From: a virus | Length of the DNA stretch: 30,678 bases | IMG/VR virus record: IMGVR_UViG_3300025759_000434 | Coordinates: 1-30,678 of that record | Direction: 5' to 3' (one strand) | Shown here: piece by piece, positions 24,485 through 30,634 of the stretch | How positions within the stretch are numbered: the first letter of the stretch is position 1 | Layout of the letters: each line of letters starts with the position of its first letter | The notes under the pieces: model-generated | Told to the model about the DNA's origin: nothing | Seen by the model: only the letters and a program-made list of their open reading frames with translations | The model's database searches: none | Translations under genes and position numbers: made by a program

Positions 24485-25259
24485 GCCGGAGATTCCTGAG
24501 ATCGGTGTAAATGCAATCGGCGTTCCAATGATCTCTGTAGGTCAGCCGATACCACCACCTGTTTTACCAGCAGCACCGCCAGTTACGGCTACGCGGTTCC
24601 CAATCATTGATATGCCCGGATGCGTCAGGGCAAGGATTGCTGTTGGCAATGGAACGGAAACGTTTGAAGAGGATCCAAGTGGCAACGTGACGCTATGCAC
24701 TGGAGCGGTGCCTATTTACGAAGCACCTGATTACAGGCCAAGAGATTTTACGTGGGTGCAACCAAAGCAGCCTGAAATAAAGAGGCCAGATGTCTCACGT
24801 CCAGCCCCTGTCCCTCAACCCACGCTGCCGGGTGCCGATCCCGACATCCCAAGATTGCCCAAAGATCCGCCGTGTCCACCCTTTGGCGCGAAAGAAATCG
24901 GATCGTTTAACAAACTCGGAACAAAGGTTCTTGCTGGTTACGAGCTGCAGGATGGCAAGTGCGTAAAGCTTTGGGATCCGGTGCCCATGGGGCAGGTGAT
25001 CAACAACTATGTACCTGATGCTGGTCCGACCGTGTCGGTTGCGTTGACTGCTGCGATTGCCACGACTGTGGCGATCTTCGCCAAACCAATCGCATCACTC
25101 TTACAGAAGCTGGCAAAGCCTCTGACAAAGAAGGTGGTGAAGAAGGTTAATCAGAAGCTTGGCCGTAAGGTAAAACCGGAATCTTTACAGCAGCGGCGGG
25201 TTGTGCAGCGTCACCGGAATCAAGCCATTCGCGATCTAAGACGGGCTTTGGGTAAATGA
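24483..25259 (+). CDS. Proline-rich protein with C-terminal membrane segment and basic tail
   Basis: A 258-residue protein. Residues 1-130 are rich in Pro (PIPPPVLPAAPP, RPAPVPQPTLPG) with the motif FPIIDMPGC near 39-47. A central soluble part contains VLAGYELQDGKCVKLWD. Residues about 183-206 form a hydrophobic span (VSVALTAAIATTVAIFAKPIA), and a strongly basic tail (KKVVKKVNQKLGRK ... QRHRNQAIRDLRRALGK) follows. I remember this layout in T4-like cyanophages with unknown function. It has no upstream Shine-Dalgarno. A later ATG at 24528 is possible. Its 3' end overlaps the opposite-strand gene by 113 bases. Confidence 0.65.
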   Translation: MPEIPEIGVNAIGVPMISVGQPIPPPVLPAAPPVTATRFPIIDMPGCVRARIAVGNGTETFEEDPSGNVTLCTGAVPIYEAPDYRPRDFTWVQPKQPEIKRPDVSRPAPVPQPTLPGADPDIPRLPKDPPCPPFGAKEIGSFNKLGTKVLAGYELQDGKCVKLWDPVPMGQVINNYVPDAGPTVSVALTAAIATTVAIFAKPIASLLQKLAKPLTKKVVKKVNQKLGRKVKPESLQQRRVVQRHRNQAIRDLRRALGK

Positions 25260-25917
25260 TCTGGTGCGTGTGACCCTCTACCGGCTTGGGTTTTAGGACG
25301 ACATCAGCGCAGATGGAATAGAAAGGCGAAGTCTTGGCAAAGCCATAACCCTCACGCAGAGCTTTCGAACATGCGGAGAGCCTGCCCATCTCATAGTTAA
25401 GCCGCTTATCAGCTAGGGCTTGTTCATAGAGCGCCACTTGCTTGCGCTGCGCGTCCTTACACAGGTTTATAGGCCCCCAATCCAAGGGCACTGAGAAGGT
25501 TGCGGTGATGCCCAGATTGGTGCTGAAGTTTTGGCGATAGCCTGTTCTCTGCGGTTTCGTATAGAGCACCTTGCCAGGATTGTCTGGAATACCGTCAGGG
25601 CCATCAAGCCCTGTCTCTGGGTCTATTAGGCCAAAATTATCGCTGTTATCGTAGACATTTTCGTGATAATACTCATTGTTTGGCTGACCAAAAGAATGCG
25701 TAGAAGAGACAAAAGGCGAGATGTTTAGCGTTGCCCCGTCACACTGAATCCCGCTACCTACTGAGTATTTCATGTATTGACCAGGAACAATTTGCACCGC
25801 TTGATTAACAACTGAGCCTGAAGAATTACTCACCGGAGATGCAGTTGCACTGACCTGACTTGCGGCAGGTAAGCAATACAAAAAGCTAAGCGAAACAGCT
25901 GCGGCAACTGCTTTCAT
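25147..25917 (-). CDS. Secreted protein, last gene of leftward cassette
   Basis: A 256-residue protein with a signal peptide at residues 1-23 (MKAVAAAVSLSFLYCLPAAS). The mature part includes GIQCDGATLNISPFV, NLGITATFSVPLDWGP, then NLCKDAQRKQVALYEQALADK (helix) and ACSKALREGY ... YSICADVVLKP. The cysteines in the C-terminal half could pair in the periplasm. Start ATG overlaps the upstream gene's stop (ATGA). I remember relatives in cyanophages, without a known function. The cytosolic-looking His/Pro tail (EGHTHQIIYPKPV) is the part that overlaps the + gene. Confidence 0.68.
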   Translation of the reverse strand: MKAVAAAVSLSFLYCLPAASQVSATASPVSNSSGSVVNQAVQIVPGQYMKYSVGSGIQCDGATLNISPFVSSTHSFGQPNNEYYHENVYDNSDNFGLIDPETGLDGPDGIPDNPGKVLYTKPQRTGYRQNFSTNLGITATFSVPLDWGPINLCKDAQRKQVALYEQALADKRLNYEMGRLSACSKALREGYGFAKTSPFYSICADVVLKPKPVEGHTHQIIYPKPVLDREWLDSGDAAQPAAAVKIPVLPYGQASD

Positions 25918-26300
25918 TGGCTAAACGTGCTGGTGGAGTCGATAACGGTTTCAATCAGGGTTTCGCGCTCAATATTTACCCGCTCAATCAGGCCGGGGCC
26001 GCTGTAGGTCTCCGCAAACTGAAACGCTGCACCCGGCACGGTTTGTTTCCAGGTTGAGCGACTCGAAAGGTTCAAAGATGTTGTTCCTGCTGACGGGCTA
26101 ACAACACCGCTGGCTGGTTCAACGCCAGTTCCGCTGACGCTGTATTCAAAGCCAGTGCGGTAGCTCTCGGAGACAATGCTCTCGCGCACAACCGTCCTCG
26201 ACTGTGTCGTGGAGGAGACAAGGCCCTGCGAAAAATTGGGAACGACAGGCACTGCAACCGCTGGAGAAGGCAGCAGCAACAGAATGATTAGCCGTTTCAC
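25914..26300 (-). CDS. Secreted small beta-rich protein
   Basis: A 128-residue protein starting with GTG that overlaps the stop of the previous gene (GTGA). Signal peptide MKRLIILLLLPSPAVA, cleavage near residue 16-18. The mature part is beta-rich and Ser/Thr/Glu-rich (TQSRTVVRESIVSESYRTGF, then TETVIDSTSTFSQ). I see no lipobox cysteine. Third gene of the leftward cassette. Function unknown. Confidence 0.65.
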   Translation of the reverse strand: MKRLIILLLLPSPAVAVPVVPNFSQGLVSSTTQSRTVVRESIVSESYRTGFEYSVSGTGVEPASGVVSPSAGTTSLNLSSRSTWKQTVPGAAFQFAETYSGPGLIERVNIERETLIETVIDSTSTFSQ

Positions 26301-26803
26301 CGTGTGGTTAGCTCACTGATGACTTGGCCGATCGCACTTGTGTTGCCTGCACCTGGGCTGATTGTGATGGTCCCCGCTGTTGTGACGCTCCCGCTTAGGC
26401 CAGTGTTGGTGCCTGCGGCTGTGCTGGTCACATCGCCAAAGGCGGGCACAGCGCCAACCGTAGGGGCTGACGTGGGCACAGTATCCCCGGCTGAATAGCT
26501 GACGCTGTAGGTAAAAGAATTCCCAGCGGTTTTTTGGGTTACGTCTGGGACTGTGATGGCATTGACCCCGTGAGTAGCTGCCCCGAGCCCTCCGAGAGCG
26601 TCACTTGTAGTTGAGCCGCCTGCGGTAACGCTGGTATCGATCCCGCTACCGCTGATACTGAAGCTGTTTCCAACACGAATGGCACGAGATGAAGCTGCGC
26701 CAACATCTAACTGCACGCTGCTGGAAATGCGGTGGGTGAGATCAGCACGAGCAGGCAAAGCGGCTGCCAATGTGATGCCCAATACCAAAAGTGAGCGTTT
26801 CAT
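26297..26803 (-). CDS. Secreted Ser/Thr/Gly-rich protein
   Basis: A 168-residue protein from the ATG at 26803, which overlaps the upstream stop (ATGA). The longer open frame to 27028 is rejected because it is antisense-like and lacks a signal. Signal peptide MKRSLLVLGITLAAALPARA, then DLTHRISSSVQLDVGAASS and a low-complexity Ser/Thr/Gly/Val stretch of beta strands (GNSFSISGSGIDTSVTAG). It ends IGQVISELTTR. Similar proteins exist in cyanophages as I recall. Function unknown. Confidence 0.65.
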   Translation of the reverse strand: MKRSLLVLGITLAAALPARADLTHRISSSVQLDVGAASSRAIRVGNSFSISGSGIDTSVTAGGSTTSDALGGLGAATHGVNAITVPDVTQKTAGNSFTYSVSYSAGDTVPTSAPTVGAVPAFGDVTSTAAGTNTGLSGSVTTAGTITISPGAGNTSAIGQVISELTTR

Positions 26804-27081
26804 TTGATGCCAGCTTTGGAATCTTTGCTTTCTACGATAACGCCGCTGTCCTCTTTCTTTTTCTTGCCAAGTTTCCCTAGTGCTGGCGAGTAAGAAGCTG
26901 CAGTCCCAGTCAGCAAACTGGCCGGAAAAGTCGGATCGACAGACTGGGAGAAGATGCCCAAATAATTTGCGGTGAGAATGCCCATCGACCACAGCAGGAT
27001 GGTCACGCGCACAACATCGCCTAGCCACGAATGGCCTTGATCCTCTTGTTCTTCCGGCTTGGTTTGCGGTGTTTCTGCCAT
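26800..27081 (-). CDS. Small membrane (holin-like) protein, first gene of leftward cassette
   Basis: A 93-residue protein: acidic head (MAETPQTKPEEQEDQG), one clear membrane span at about 24-45 (VVRVTILLWSMGILTANYLGIF), a second moderately hydrophobic stretch (FPASLLTGTAASYSPALG), then a lysine-rich tail. The form is that of a small phage holin with one or two spans, and I remember similar proteins in cyanophages. It starts 26 bases from the divergent + gene at 27108. Its stop overlaps the next gene's ATG by four bases. Confidence 0.65.
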   Translation of the reverse strand: MAETPQTKPEEQEDQGHSWLGDVVRVTILLWSMGILTANYLGIFSQSVDPTFPASLLTGTAASYSPALGKLGKKKKEDSGVIVESKDSKAGIK

Positions 27082-27107
27082 GATTGAGCGAGTGTTACGG
27101 GCGGGTC

Positions 27108-27359
27108 ATGGTTGAAATCTGGGCCGCCGTTGCAGGTGCCAGTGTCACGGTAGCCGGGCTGGGTGTTTCGGGTCTTAATCGTCAAAGCCAGCAAGGTCGT
27201 GATTCTTTGGTGCGGCTGACAACTGCTGTAGACAATCTGTCCAGCAGGCTCCAAGTCCTGCACGACGACATCAAGACCAAAGATGTTGAGGTCTTTGCCA
27301 GATTGAACGAACTCGAGCGTTCAGTGGCGCGACTGGAAGGCCATTCGGATAGGCACTAA
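27108..27359 (+). CDS. Small membrane-anchored coiled-coil protein
   Basis: An 83-residue protein from ATG 27108 (a TTG at 27084 is in frame but weaker). N-terminal hydrophobic helix (EIWAAVAGASVTVAGLGVSGL), then a heptad-rich coiled coil (LTTAVDNLSSRLQVLHDDI, FARLNELERSVARLEGH). This is the look of a Rz-like or holin-associated membrane protein. It lies in a run of rightward membrane genes, separated by only 26 bases from the leftward cassette. Function is inferred only from shape and place. Confidence 0.6.
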   Translation: MVEIWAAVAGASVTVAGLGVSGLNRQSQQGRDSLVRLTTAVDNLSSRLQVLHDDIKTKDVEVFARLNELERSVARLEGHSDRH

Positions 27360-27370
27360 CGTATTAGTGC
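27353..27370. repeat. Short inverted repeat GCACTAA-N4-TTAGTGC
   Basis: Two perfect 7-base arms (27353-27359 and 27364-27370) around CGTA. The left arm contains the TAA stop of the gene ending at 27359. It could be an operator for a dimeric regulator or a small RNA hairpin. No T-run follows, so it is not a terminator. Confidence 0.45.
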
Positions 27371-27386
27371 AGTTCAAGGCAATCTC

Positions 27387-27560
27387 ATGCTTTTGGTGCT
27401 TAAGCCCTTTGTAATGGCGATGTGGCGTTCCCGGGGATTTAAAGAGCTGATTGTTGCGATGCTGGAGAAGATCGTCACGCGTACAGACAACGACTTAGAC
27501 GACTTGGCCGTCAGCCATTTGAAGGATTTGCTACTTCCTGACACGAGGGTAGAAAAATAG
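27387..27560 (+). CDS. Small hydrophobic protein, 57 residues
   Basis: The frame starts MLLVLKPFVMAMWRSRGFKE and ends LLLPDTRVEK. The first 20 residues are an amphipathic to hydrophobic helix. The middle (KIVTRTDNDLDDLAVSHL) is charged. I recall short proteins with L-K-P-x-x-x-A and TDNDLDD in cyanophages. Stop TAG at 27558-27560 is four bases from the next start. A small membrane protein of the lysis-type module is likely, though not proven. Confidence 0.6.
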   Translation: MLLVLKPFVMAMWRSRGFKELIVAMLEKIVTRTDNDLDDLAVSHLKDLLLPDTRVEK

Positions 27561-27563
27561 GTA

Positions 27564-28310
27564 GTGTCCGGCATCATCCAAATATCCTTGCTGCTGGTGC
27601 TGGGCGTGCTTTCACTCCTGCCGTTTTTTGAACGCTTTTCCAAAGATGCGCCCCACCGCATGGCTGCTGTTAAACAGCTTGAGGAGTCCATGCCGCCGGA
27701 ACTACTGGAGGAAGACGCAGAGTGGTTCCAGGCTTGGAAGGCAAGTGGCTATGACCAAGAGGTCTACATGCCGTACTTCAAGCAGCTCGACAACAAGACA
27801 GGCACTGGTTATAGGGAGTGCTTTTCCTCGTCGGCGGCGATGGTGGCGTCTTTTTACCGCCGCATTAAATCGGATGACGAGTACAACGAGATCAGGGCCA
27901 AGTTCGGTGACACCACGTCAGTAGAGGCTCAGCTGGCAGCTCTGCGCAGCCTTGGCTTACAGGCTGAGTTCCGTAAAGACGGCAACGCAGAAATGATTGA
28001 GCTGGAGATTGAAAACGGAAGGCCAGTCATGGTGGGCTATCTGTCAGCGGGCAACATGCTTCTAGGCGAGCCGCCAATGTGCAGCGGCTTAGGTTGCGGG
28101 CACTGGGCAGTCATTTCTGGCTACTCACAAAAAAACTCTGACGATCCCCTCTGGGTACTTCAAGACCCTCGCGGGTTTCCTGAAATGGAAAAGGGCGGTT
28201 GGTCTAACCCGCATCTAGGCCGCAACGTCAAGGTCAGGCAGGCTGCATTCAAGCCACGTTGGGAAGCGGAGGGCGATTCAACGGGCTGGGTGATTCTCGT
28301 TAGTGAGTGA
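27564..28310 (+). CDS. Membrane-anchored C39-like cysteine peptidase
   Basis: A 248-residue protein starting with GTG. An N-terminal hydrophobic helix (residues 4-22, IIQISLLLVLGVLSLLPFF) gives a signal anchor. The rest has the papain-like C39 pattern: Cys86 in YRECFSSSAAMV, His180 in GCGHWAVISGY and Asp201 in VLQDPRG, in the order Cys-His-Asp seen in Peptidase_C39_2 proteins. Four extra cysteine-containing segments are few, so disulphides are limited. The anchor would place the domain outside the membrane. It may be the lysis enzyme, since no other endolysin is visible here, but maturation of another protein is also possible. Confidence 0.7.
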   Translation: MSGIIQISLLLVLGVLSLLPFFERFSKDAPHRMAAVKQLEESMPPELLEEDAEWFQAWKASGYDQEVYMPYFKQLDNKTGTGYRECFSSSAAMVASFYRRIKSDDEYNEIRAKFGDTTSVEAQLAALRSLGLQAEFRKDGNAEMIELEIENGRPVMVGYLSAGNMLLGEPPMCSGLGCGHWAVISGYSQKNSDDPLWVLQDPRGFPEMEKGGWSNPHLGRNVKVRQAAFKPRWEAEGDSTGWVILVSE

Positions 28311-28536
28311 GTTCTATTGGGTTTGGGCATTTATCAGTGCGTTCTGGACCACGGTTGTTGTGCAGTGCGCCAAGCCCGCAAACCTAGAGCGTTGCGCACA
28401 GGTCAATGATTGGCTGGTGCCATGGGTTAGAGACACCATGGACATGCAAAAAAACGGTGCTTACTATTCGGAAAGAAAGATTCTGAAACAATCCAATGGG
28501 CTGGGCCGACTGGATGATGGTGAATCAAACCCTTGA
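28303..28536 (+). CDS. Small protein with N-terminal membrane helix, 77 residues
   Basis: Starts with GTG, overlapping the peptidase stop by eight bases. Residues 4-22 (FYWVWAFISAFWTTVVVQC) form an aromatic-rich hydrophobic helix. The rest is soluble (NLERCAQVNDWLVPWVRDTM). No domain recognised. Position next to the membrane peptidase suggests shared function, with no direct evidence. Confidence 0.55.
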   Translation: MSEFYWVWAFISAFWTTVVVQCAKPANLERCAQVNDWLVPWVRDTMDMQKNGAYYSERKILKQSNGLGRLDDGESNP

Positions 28537-28711
28537 AGAGGAGCTAGAAGTCGAGCGCAGCGTCAGAGAGGTTCACAACTGCCAAGACGAAGAGGTGCTA
28601 AAGCAACTCTGCGCTGGCCTTGTCCGGCAAAGCTGGCATCAGGGCAAGCTGCTGAGTCAAGCCGTAGGCAGGATCGGAGAACTCGACGCCAAGATTGCGA
28701 CTTGGGACTAG
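28496..28711 (+). CDS. Small helical protein, about 65-71 residues
   Basis: ATG at 28496, with in-frame ATGs at 28514 and 28517 (the latter, MVNQTLEEEL, gives the most compact product). The chain is acidic and helical (TLEEELEVERSVREVHNC, then LVRQSWHQGKLLSQAVGRIGEL), with strongly periodic Leu. It overlaps the previous gene by 20-41 bases. I recall similar helical proteins in cyanophages. It does not match NblA. Its stop codon shares CTAG with the stop of the leftward gene. Confidence 0.55.
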   Translation: MGWADWMMVNQTLEEELEVERSVREVHNCQDEEVLKQLCAGLVRQSWHQGKLLSQAVGRIGELDAKIATWD

Positions 28712-28911
28712 CCCTGCTTGCCAGTCAGTCTTGACCTGTAGAGCCTGACGCAGGATTCAAAATGCCACTTGGCCTGCCAGTCGTGCTTGAAATAGCGGAC
28801 AATCCCGCCATGGCTCACCTCCCAAAGAAGCAACCCGTCTTTCTCGACTTGCTTCATGGTGGGCCTCATAAAAAAGGAGCGCGGATGCGCCCCTAGTTTC
28901 TCGTTCAACAT
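28708..28911 (-). CDS. Small hypothetical protein, start uncertain
   Basis: The open frame of 67 residues begins MLNEKLGAHPRSFFMRPTMK and carries LLLWEVSHGGIVRYFKHDW and HFESCVRLYRSRLTGK. The first 14 codons coincide with an intrinsic terminator (28870-28893), so ATG at 28869 (MRPTMKQ) or 28857 may be the true start. AGGTAA just upstream of 28911 would support the long form. Not recognised. Weakly supported but the frame reads like a protein. Confidence 0.45.
   Translation of the reverse strand: MLNEKLGAHPRSFFMRPTMKQVEKDGLLLWEVSHGGIVRYFKHDWQAKWHFESCVRLYRSRLTGKQG
28870..28893 (-). terminator. Rho-independent terminator of leftward recombination genes
   Basis: Read on the minus strand: GGGGCGC, loop ATCC, GCGCTCC (one G-U pair), then TTTTTT. 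It follows the end of the gene at 28917 and would stop transcription coming from ERF and RusA. It sits inside the start of the next open frame. Confidence 0.75.
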
Positions 28912-28916
28912 TTACC

Positions 28917-29204
28917 TTAAAAGTCAGCGCCGGATTTGTCAGCGAGGCGCGGCTTGGCATCACTCAAAGCCATCAGCAGATAATCGTTACCCGCTTGGCT
29001 TTGGCGCGGCATCAGGTTGGCGCGAAGCTTGACGCATTCCTCGCCTTTTTGATTCTCGCAGCGATCTGCAGTCTTGACCCATTCCACAAGCTTGCGCAGC
29101 TCAGAAACAGGCACTTCCATGGCAGACCAATAGTGGCCGTCCTTTTTTTGATCTTTGTTGAAGTTGCCCCAGATGTTGAAGGCGTCGGGTGCGAAATCAG
29201 CCAT
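28917..29204 (-). CDS. Small hypothetical protein, 95 residues
   Basis: Soluble and mixed: FAPDAFNIWGNFNKDQKKDG, YWSAMEVPVSELRKLVEWVK, two cysteines in RCENQKGEECVKL, and a tail LADKSGADF. The ATG overlaps the previous stop by one base. No known domain. It lies in the recombination cluster behind the ribbon-helix-helix protein. The acidic hydrophobic tail slightly recalls single-strand-binding tails, but this is too little to call. Confidence 0.6.
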   Translation of the reverse strand: MADFAPDAFNIWGNFNKDQKKDGHYWSAMEVPVSELRKLVEWVKTADRCENQKGEECVKLRANLMPRQSQAGNDYLLMALSDAKPRLADKSGADF

Positions 29205-29389
29205 TACTTTGGATTGAAGAACTTGAGGATGATGGTTTGCAGCGCAGCGTTGATCACGCCTTGATGGCGTTGCTCGGCGTAGTGCTGCAGCTGTTCGGCT
29301 AGCTGCTTGTCCAGCCGAACTTGAAAATGCTGAGCACGACGCTTGTCGTCTTGCTTTGCTTGCGTGGTTTTTTCATCAGGCATACTCAT
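29204..29389 (-). CDS. Ribbon-helix-helix (Arc/CopG-like) DNA-binding protein
   Basis: A 61-residue protein with a charged N-terminal 20 residues, then a beta strand (HFQVRLDKQL), helix (AEQLQHYAEQRH), and helix (GVINAALQTIILKFF), the ribbon-helix-helix order. It probably acts as a dimeric repressor or accessory of the leftward genes, the usual role in phages. Its ATG overlaps the ERF stop by 14 bases (start ATG at 29389, second Met at 29383). Target unknown. Confidence 0.68.
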   Translation of the reverse strand: MSMPDEKTTQAKQDDKRRAQHFQVRLDKQLAEQLQHYAEQRHQGVINAALQTIILKFFNPK

Positions 29390-30038
29390 TCATGACGGCT
29401 TGAATCCAAGCCTCGTGCTTTTTGCTGGTGATTGCCGGGGCAACCTTAGCGTTAGCGGCCAAGTTGAATTTTGATCGGAACGCTGCACAAAAGGCCTCGC
29501 GGTTTGCAGCTGGCATGTCAGTGATCCACCTGAGCAATAAATTGCGCTCTTCGTCTGACAGAGGCTGATCTTCTTTGGCTACACCAGCGACGGACGGGCC
29601 GGCTGCAGGCTTGGATTTAGCTGCAGGCTTTTCATCCGCAAAGTCGCCATCAACATCCATATCGGCTGTTAGACCTAGGATTGATAGCAAGCTATAACGC
29701 CGAGAGTAAGTGCAGCTGCCGCCCCAATCGTGCAAGGGATTTTTGCCACGTCCGGCGACAACCATGGGCAGCCGACTGACGAGATGAGCCCCACTGACAT
29801 GCAGCAGCTGAGTGACCAAGACAGGGTTGTTGTCATGAGAGCTTGGCTCAAAGCCTTGCGAGACAACCAAACCGTTCTTGAGAAGATGCGGTGTCACGGT
29901 TGAAAGGACTGTTTCAAGATCTGCAAACTTGCCGTACTGAGCAGAAGCAGTCTTGTTGATGGGCGGAACTGTTTTGTGAAATTCCACCAAAGCCTCAATC
30001 AAGGGCTGTAACGGTGATGATGGCACCGAGGAAGTCAT
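29376..30038 (-). CDS. erf: ERF-family single-strand annealing protein
   Basis: A 220-residue protein, with the ERF core at residues 1-135: helix LQPLIEALVEFHKTV, KFADLETVLSTVTPHL, then the signature GGSCTYSRRYSLLSILGL (107-123) and the acidic DMDVDGDF. The Ala/Pro/Lys linker (136-160) and a separate C-terminal helix domain follow. ERF proteins anneal complementary strands for phage recombination and genome circularisation. It overlaps the RusA-like gene by 44 bases, suggesting coupled recombination functions. Confidence 0.82.
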   Translation of the reverse strand: MTSSVPSSPLQPLIEALVEFHKTVPPINKTASAQYGKFADLETVLSTVTPHLLKNGLVVSQGFEPSSHDNNPVLVTQLLHVSGAHLVSRLPMVVAGRGKNPLHDWGGSCTYSRRYSLLSILGLTADMDVDGDFADEKPAAKSKPAAGPSVAGVAKEDQPLSDEERNLLLRWITDMPAANREAFCAAFRSKFNLAANAKVAPAITSKKHEAWIQAVMNEYA

Positions 30039-30450
30039 CTGTGGCGTACCTCTTAGCGGCGTAGATGGAAACGATTTGCGCGTCAGATCTCAGAAGGACC
30101 ATGCCGCACGCATCAGCAATCGCGTCCCCGCATGAGCGAACTAACTTGTCGCAGTCGGGCGTTTTGACGTGATGCCTAGGTGCTGACGCTTTTAGCTTTG
30201 TGGCGTTCTTGCCTGTGCCGTAATGCGACAAAGGTCGAGGGAACACGAACTCACAACGCAGCGATACAGCTGCAGTGATGTCCCAGTCAGCTGGCTTCTC
30301 GCGATACGCAACAGCTGCAATATCTGAGCGCCAGCTACCTAGAGCATGTTCGTTGTTAGCAACCACTCTGCTGCCAAAAGCTTTGACAGAGCCTTGCGGC
30401 ACTGGTGTGCCAAGAACGCGAAACGTGAAACTAGCCGGGGAGCTGTGCAT
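29995..30450 (-). CDS. RusA-like Holliday junction resolvase
   Basis: A 151-residue protein starting at ATG 30450 (earlier starts add a Ser/Leu-rich region unlike the family). Start LGTPVPQGSVKAF matches the RusA opening. The catalytic region is KTPDCDKLVRSCGDA (Asp99, Asp101, Asp109) with RSDAQI (Asp123). In the family's D-x-D-N-x-x-K motif, this protein has Lys in place of Asn and Arg105 in place of the lysine. It resolves branched DNA after ERF-driven annealing. Overlaps ERF by 44 bases and the upstream small gene by 20. Confidence 0.75.
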   Translation of the reverse strand: MHSSPASFTFRVLGTPVPQGSVKAFGSRVVANNEHALGSWRSDIAAVAYREKPADWDITAAVSLRCEFVFPRPLSHYGTGKNATKLKASAPRHHVKTPDCDKLVRSCGDAIADACGMVLLRSDAQIVSIYAAKRYATDDFLGAIITVTALD

Positions 30451-30634
30451 AAGCCTTGTCGATTGCAGAGTTGAGCAGGGCTTGAGCGAGCTTGGTTGAG
30501 CTGAGCCTAGGCTGCTCAAACTCAATAAACTCACCGGCAATGCTGACATTAGTCATGTTGCCTTTGGTGGCCTCTGAGATCTTGCTGAGCTTGTGGGCTC
30601 GGTCTTGATCAAGAACAATTTGGACGCTTTTCAT
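30431..30634 (-). CDS. Small hypothetical protein, 67 residues
   Basis: Basic N-terminal part (MKSVQIVLDQDRAHKLSKIS) followed by GNMTNVSIAGEFIEF and a helix TKLAQALLNSAIDKAY. The frame lies directly upstream of RusA and overlaps it by 20 bases. It could be a small DNA-binding or RHH-like protein (the first strand and helix are compatible), but I cannot identify it. Start ATG is coupled to the upstream stop by the TGA/ATG overlap. Confidence 0.5.
   Translation of the reverse strand: MKSVQIVLDQDRAHKLSKISEATKGNMTNVSIAGEFIEFEQPRLSSTKLAQALLNSAIDKAYAQLPG

Noticed and set aside
26804-27028. Longer open frame upstream of the secreted protein at 26297-26803
   Set aside because: The extension is antisense-like, Arg/Cys/His-rich, and overlaps the real holin-like gene in another frame. 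The ATG at 26803 has both a signal peptide and an ATGA overlap.
28514-28711. Possible NblA-like protein (phycobilisome degradation) at the small helical gene
   Set aside because: The N-x-T-L-E-E-E-L start recalls NblA, but the rest of the conserved NblA motif is absent, so only a helical protein is claimed.
30451-30549. 33-residue N-terminal extension of the RusA-like protein
   Set aside because: It is Ser/Leu-rich, overlaps the gene upstream and lacks family similarity. The conserved start of RusA is reached only after Met at 30450.
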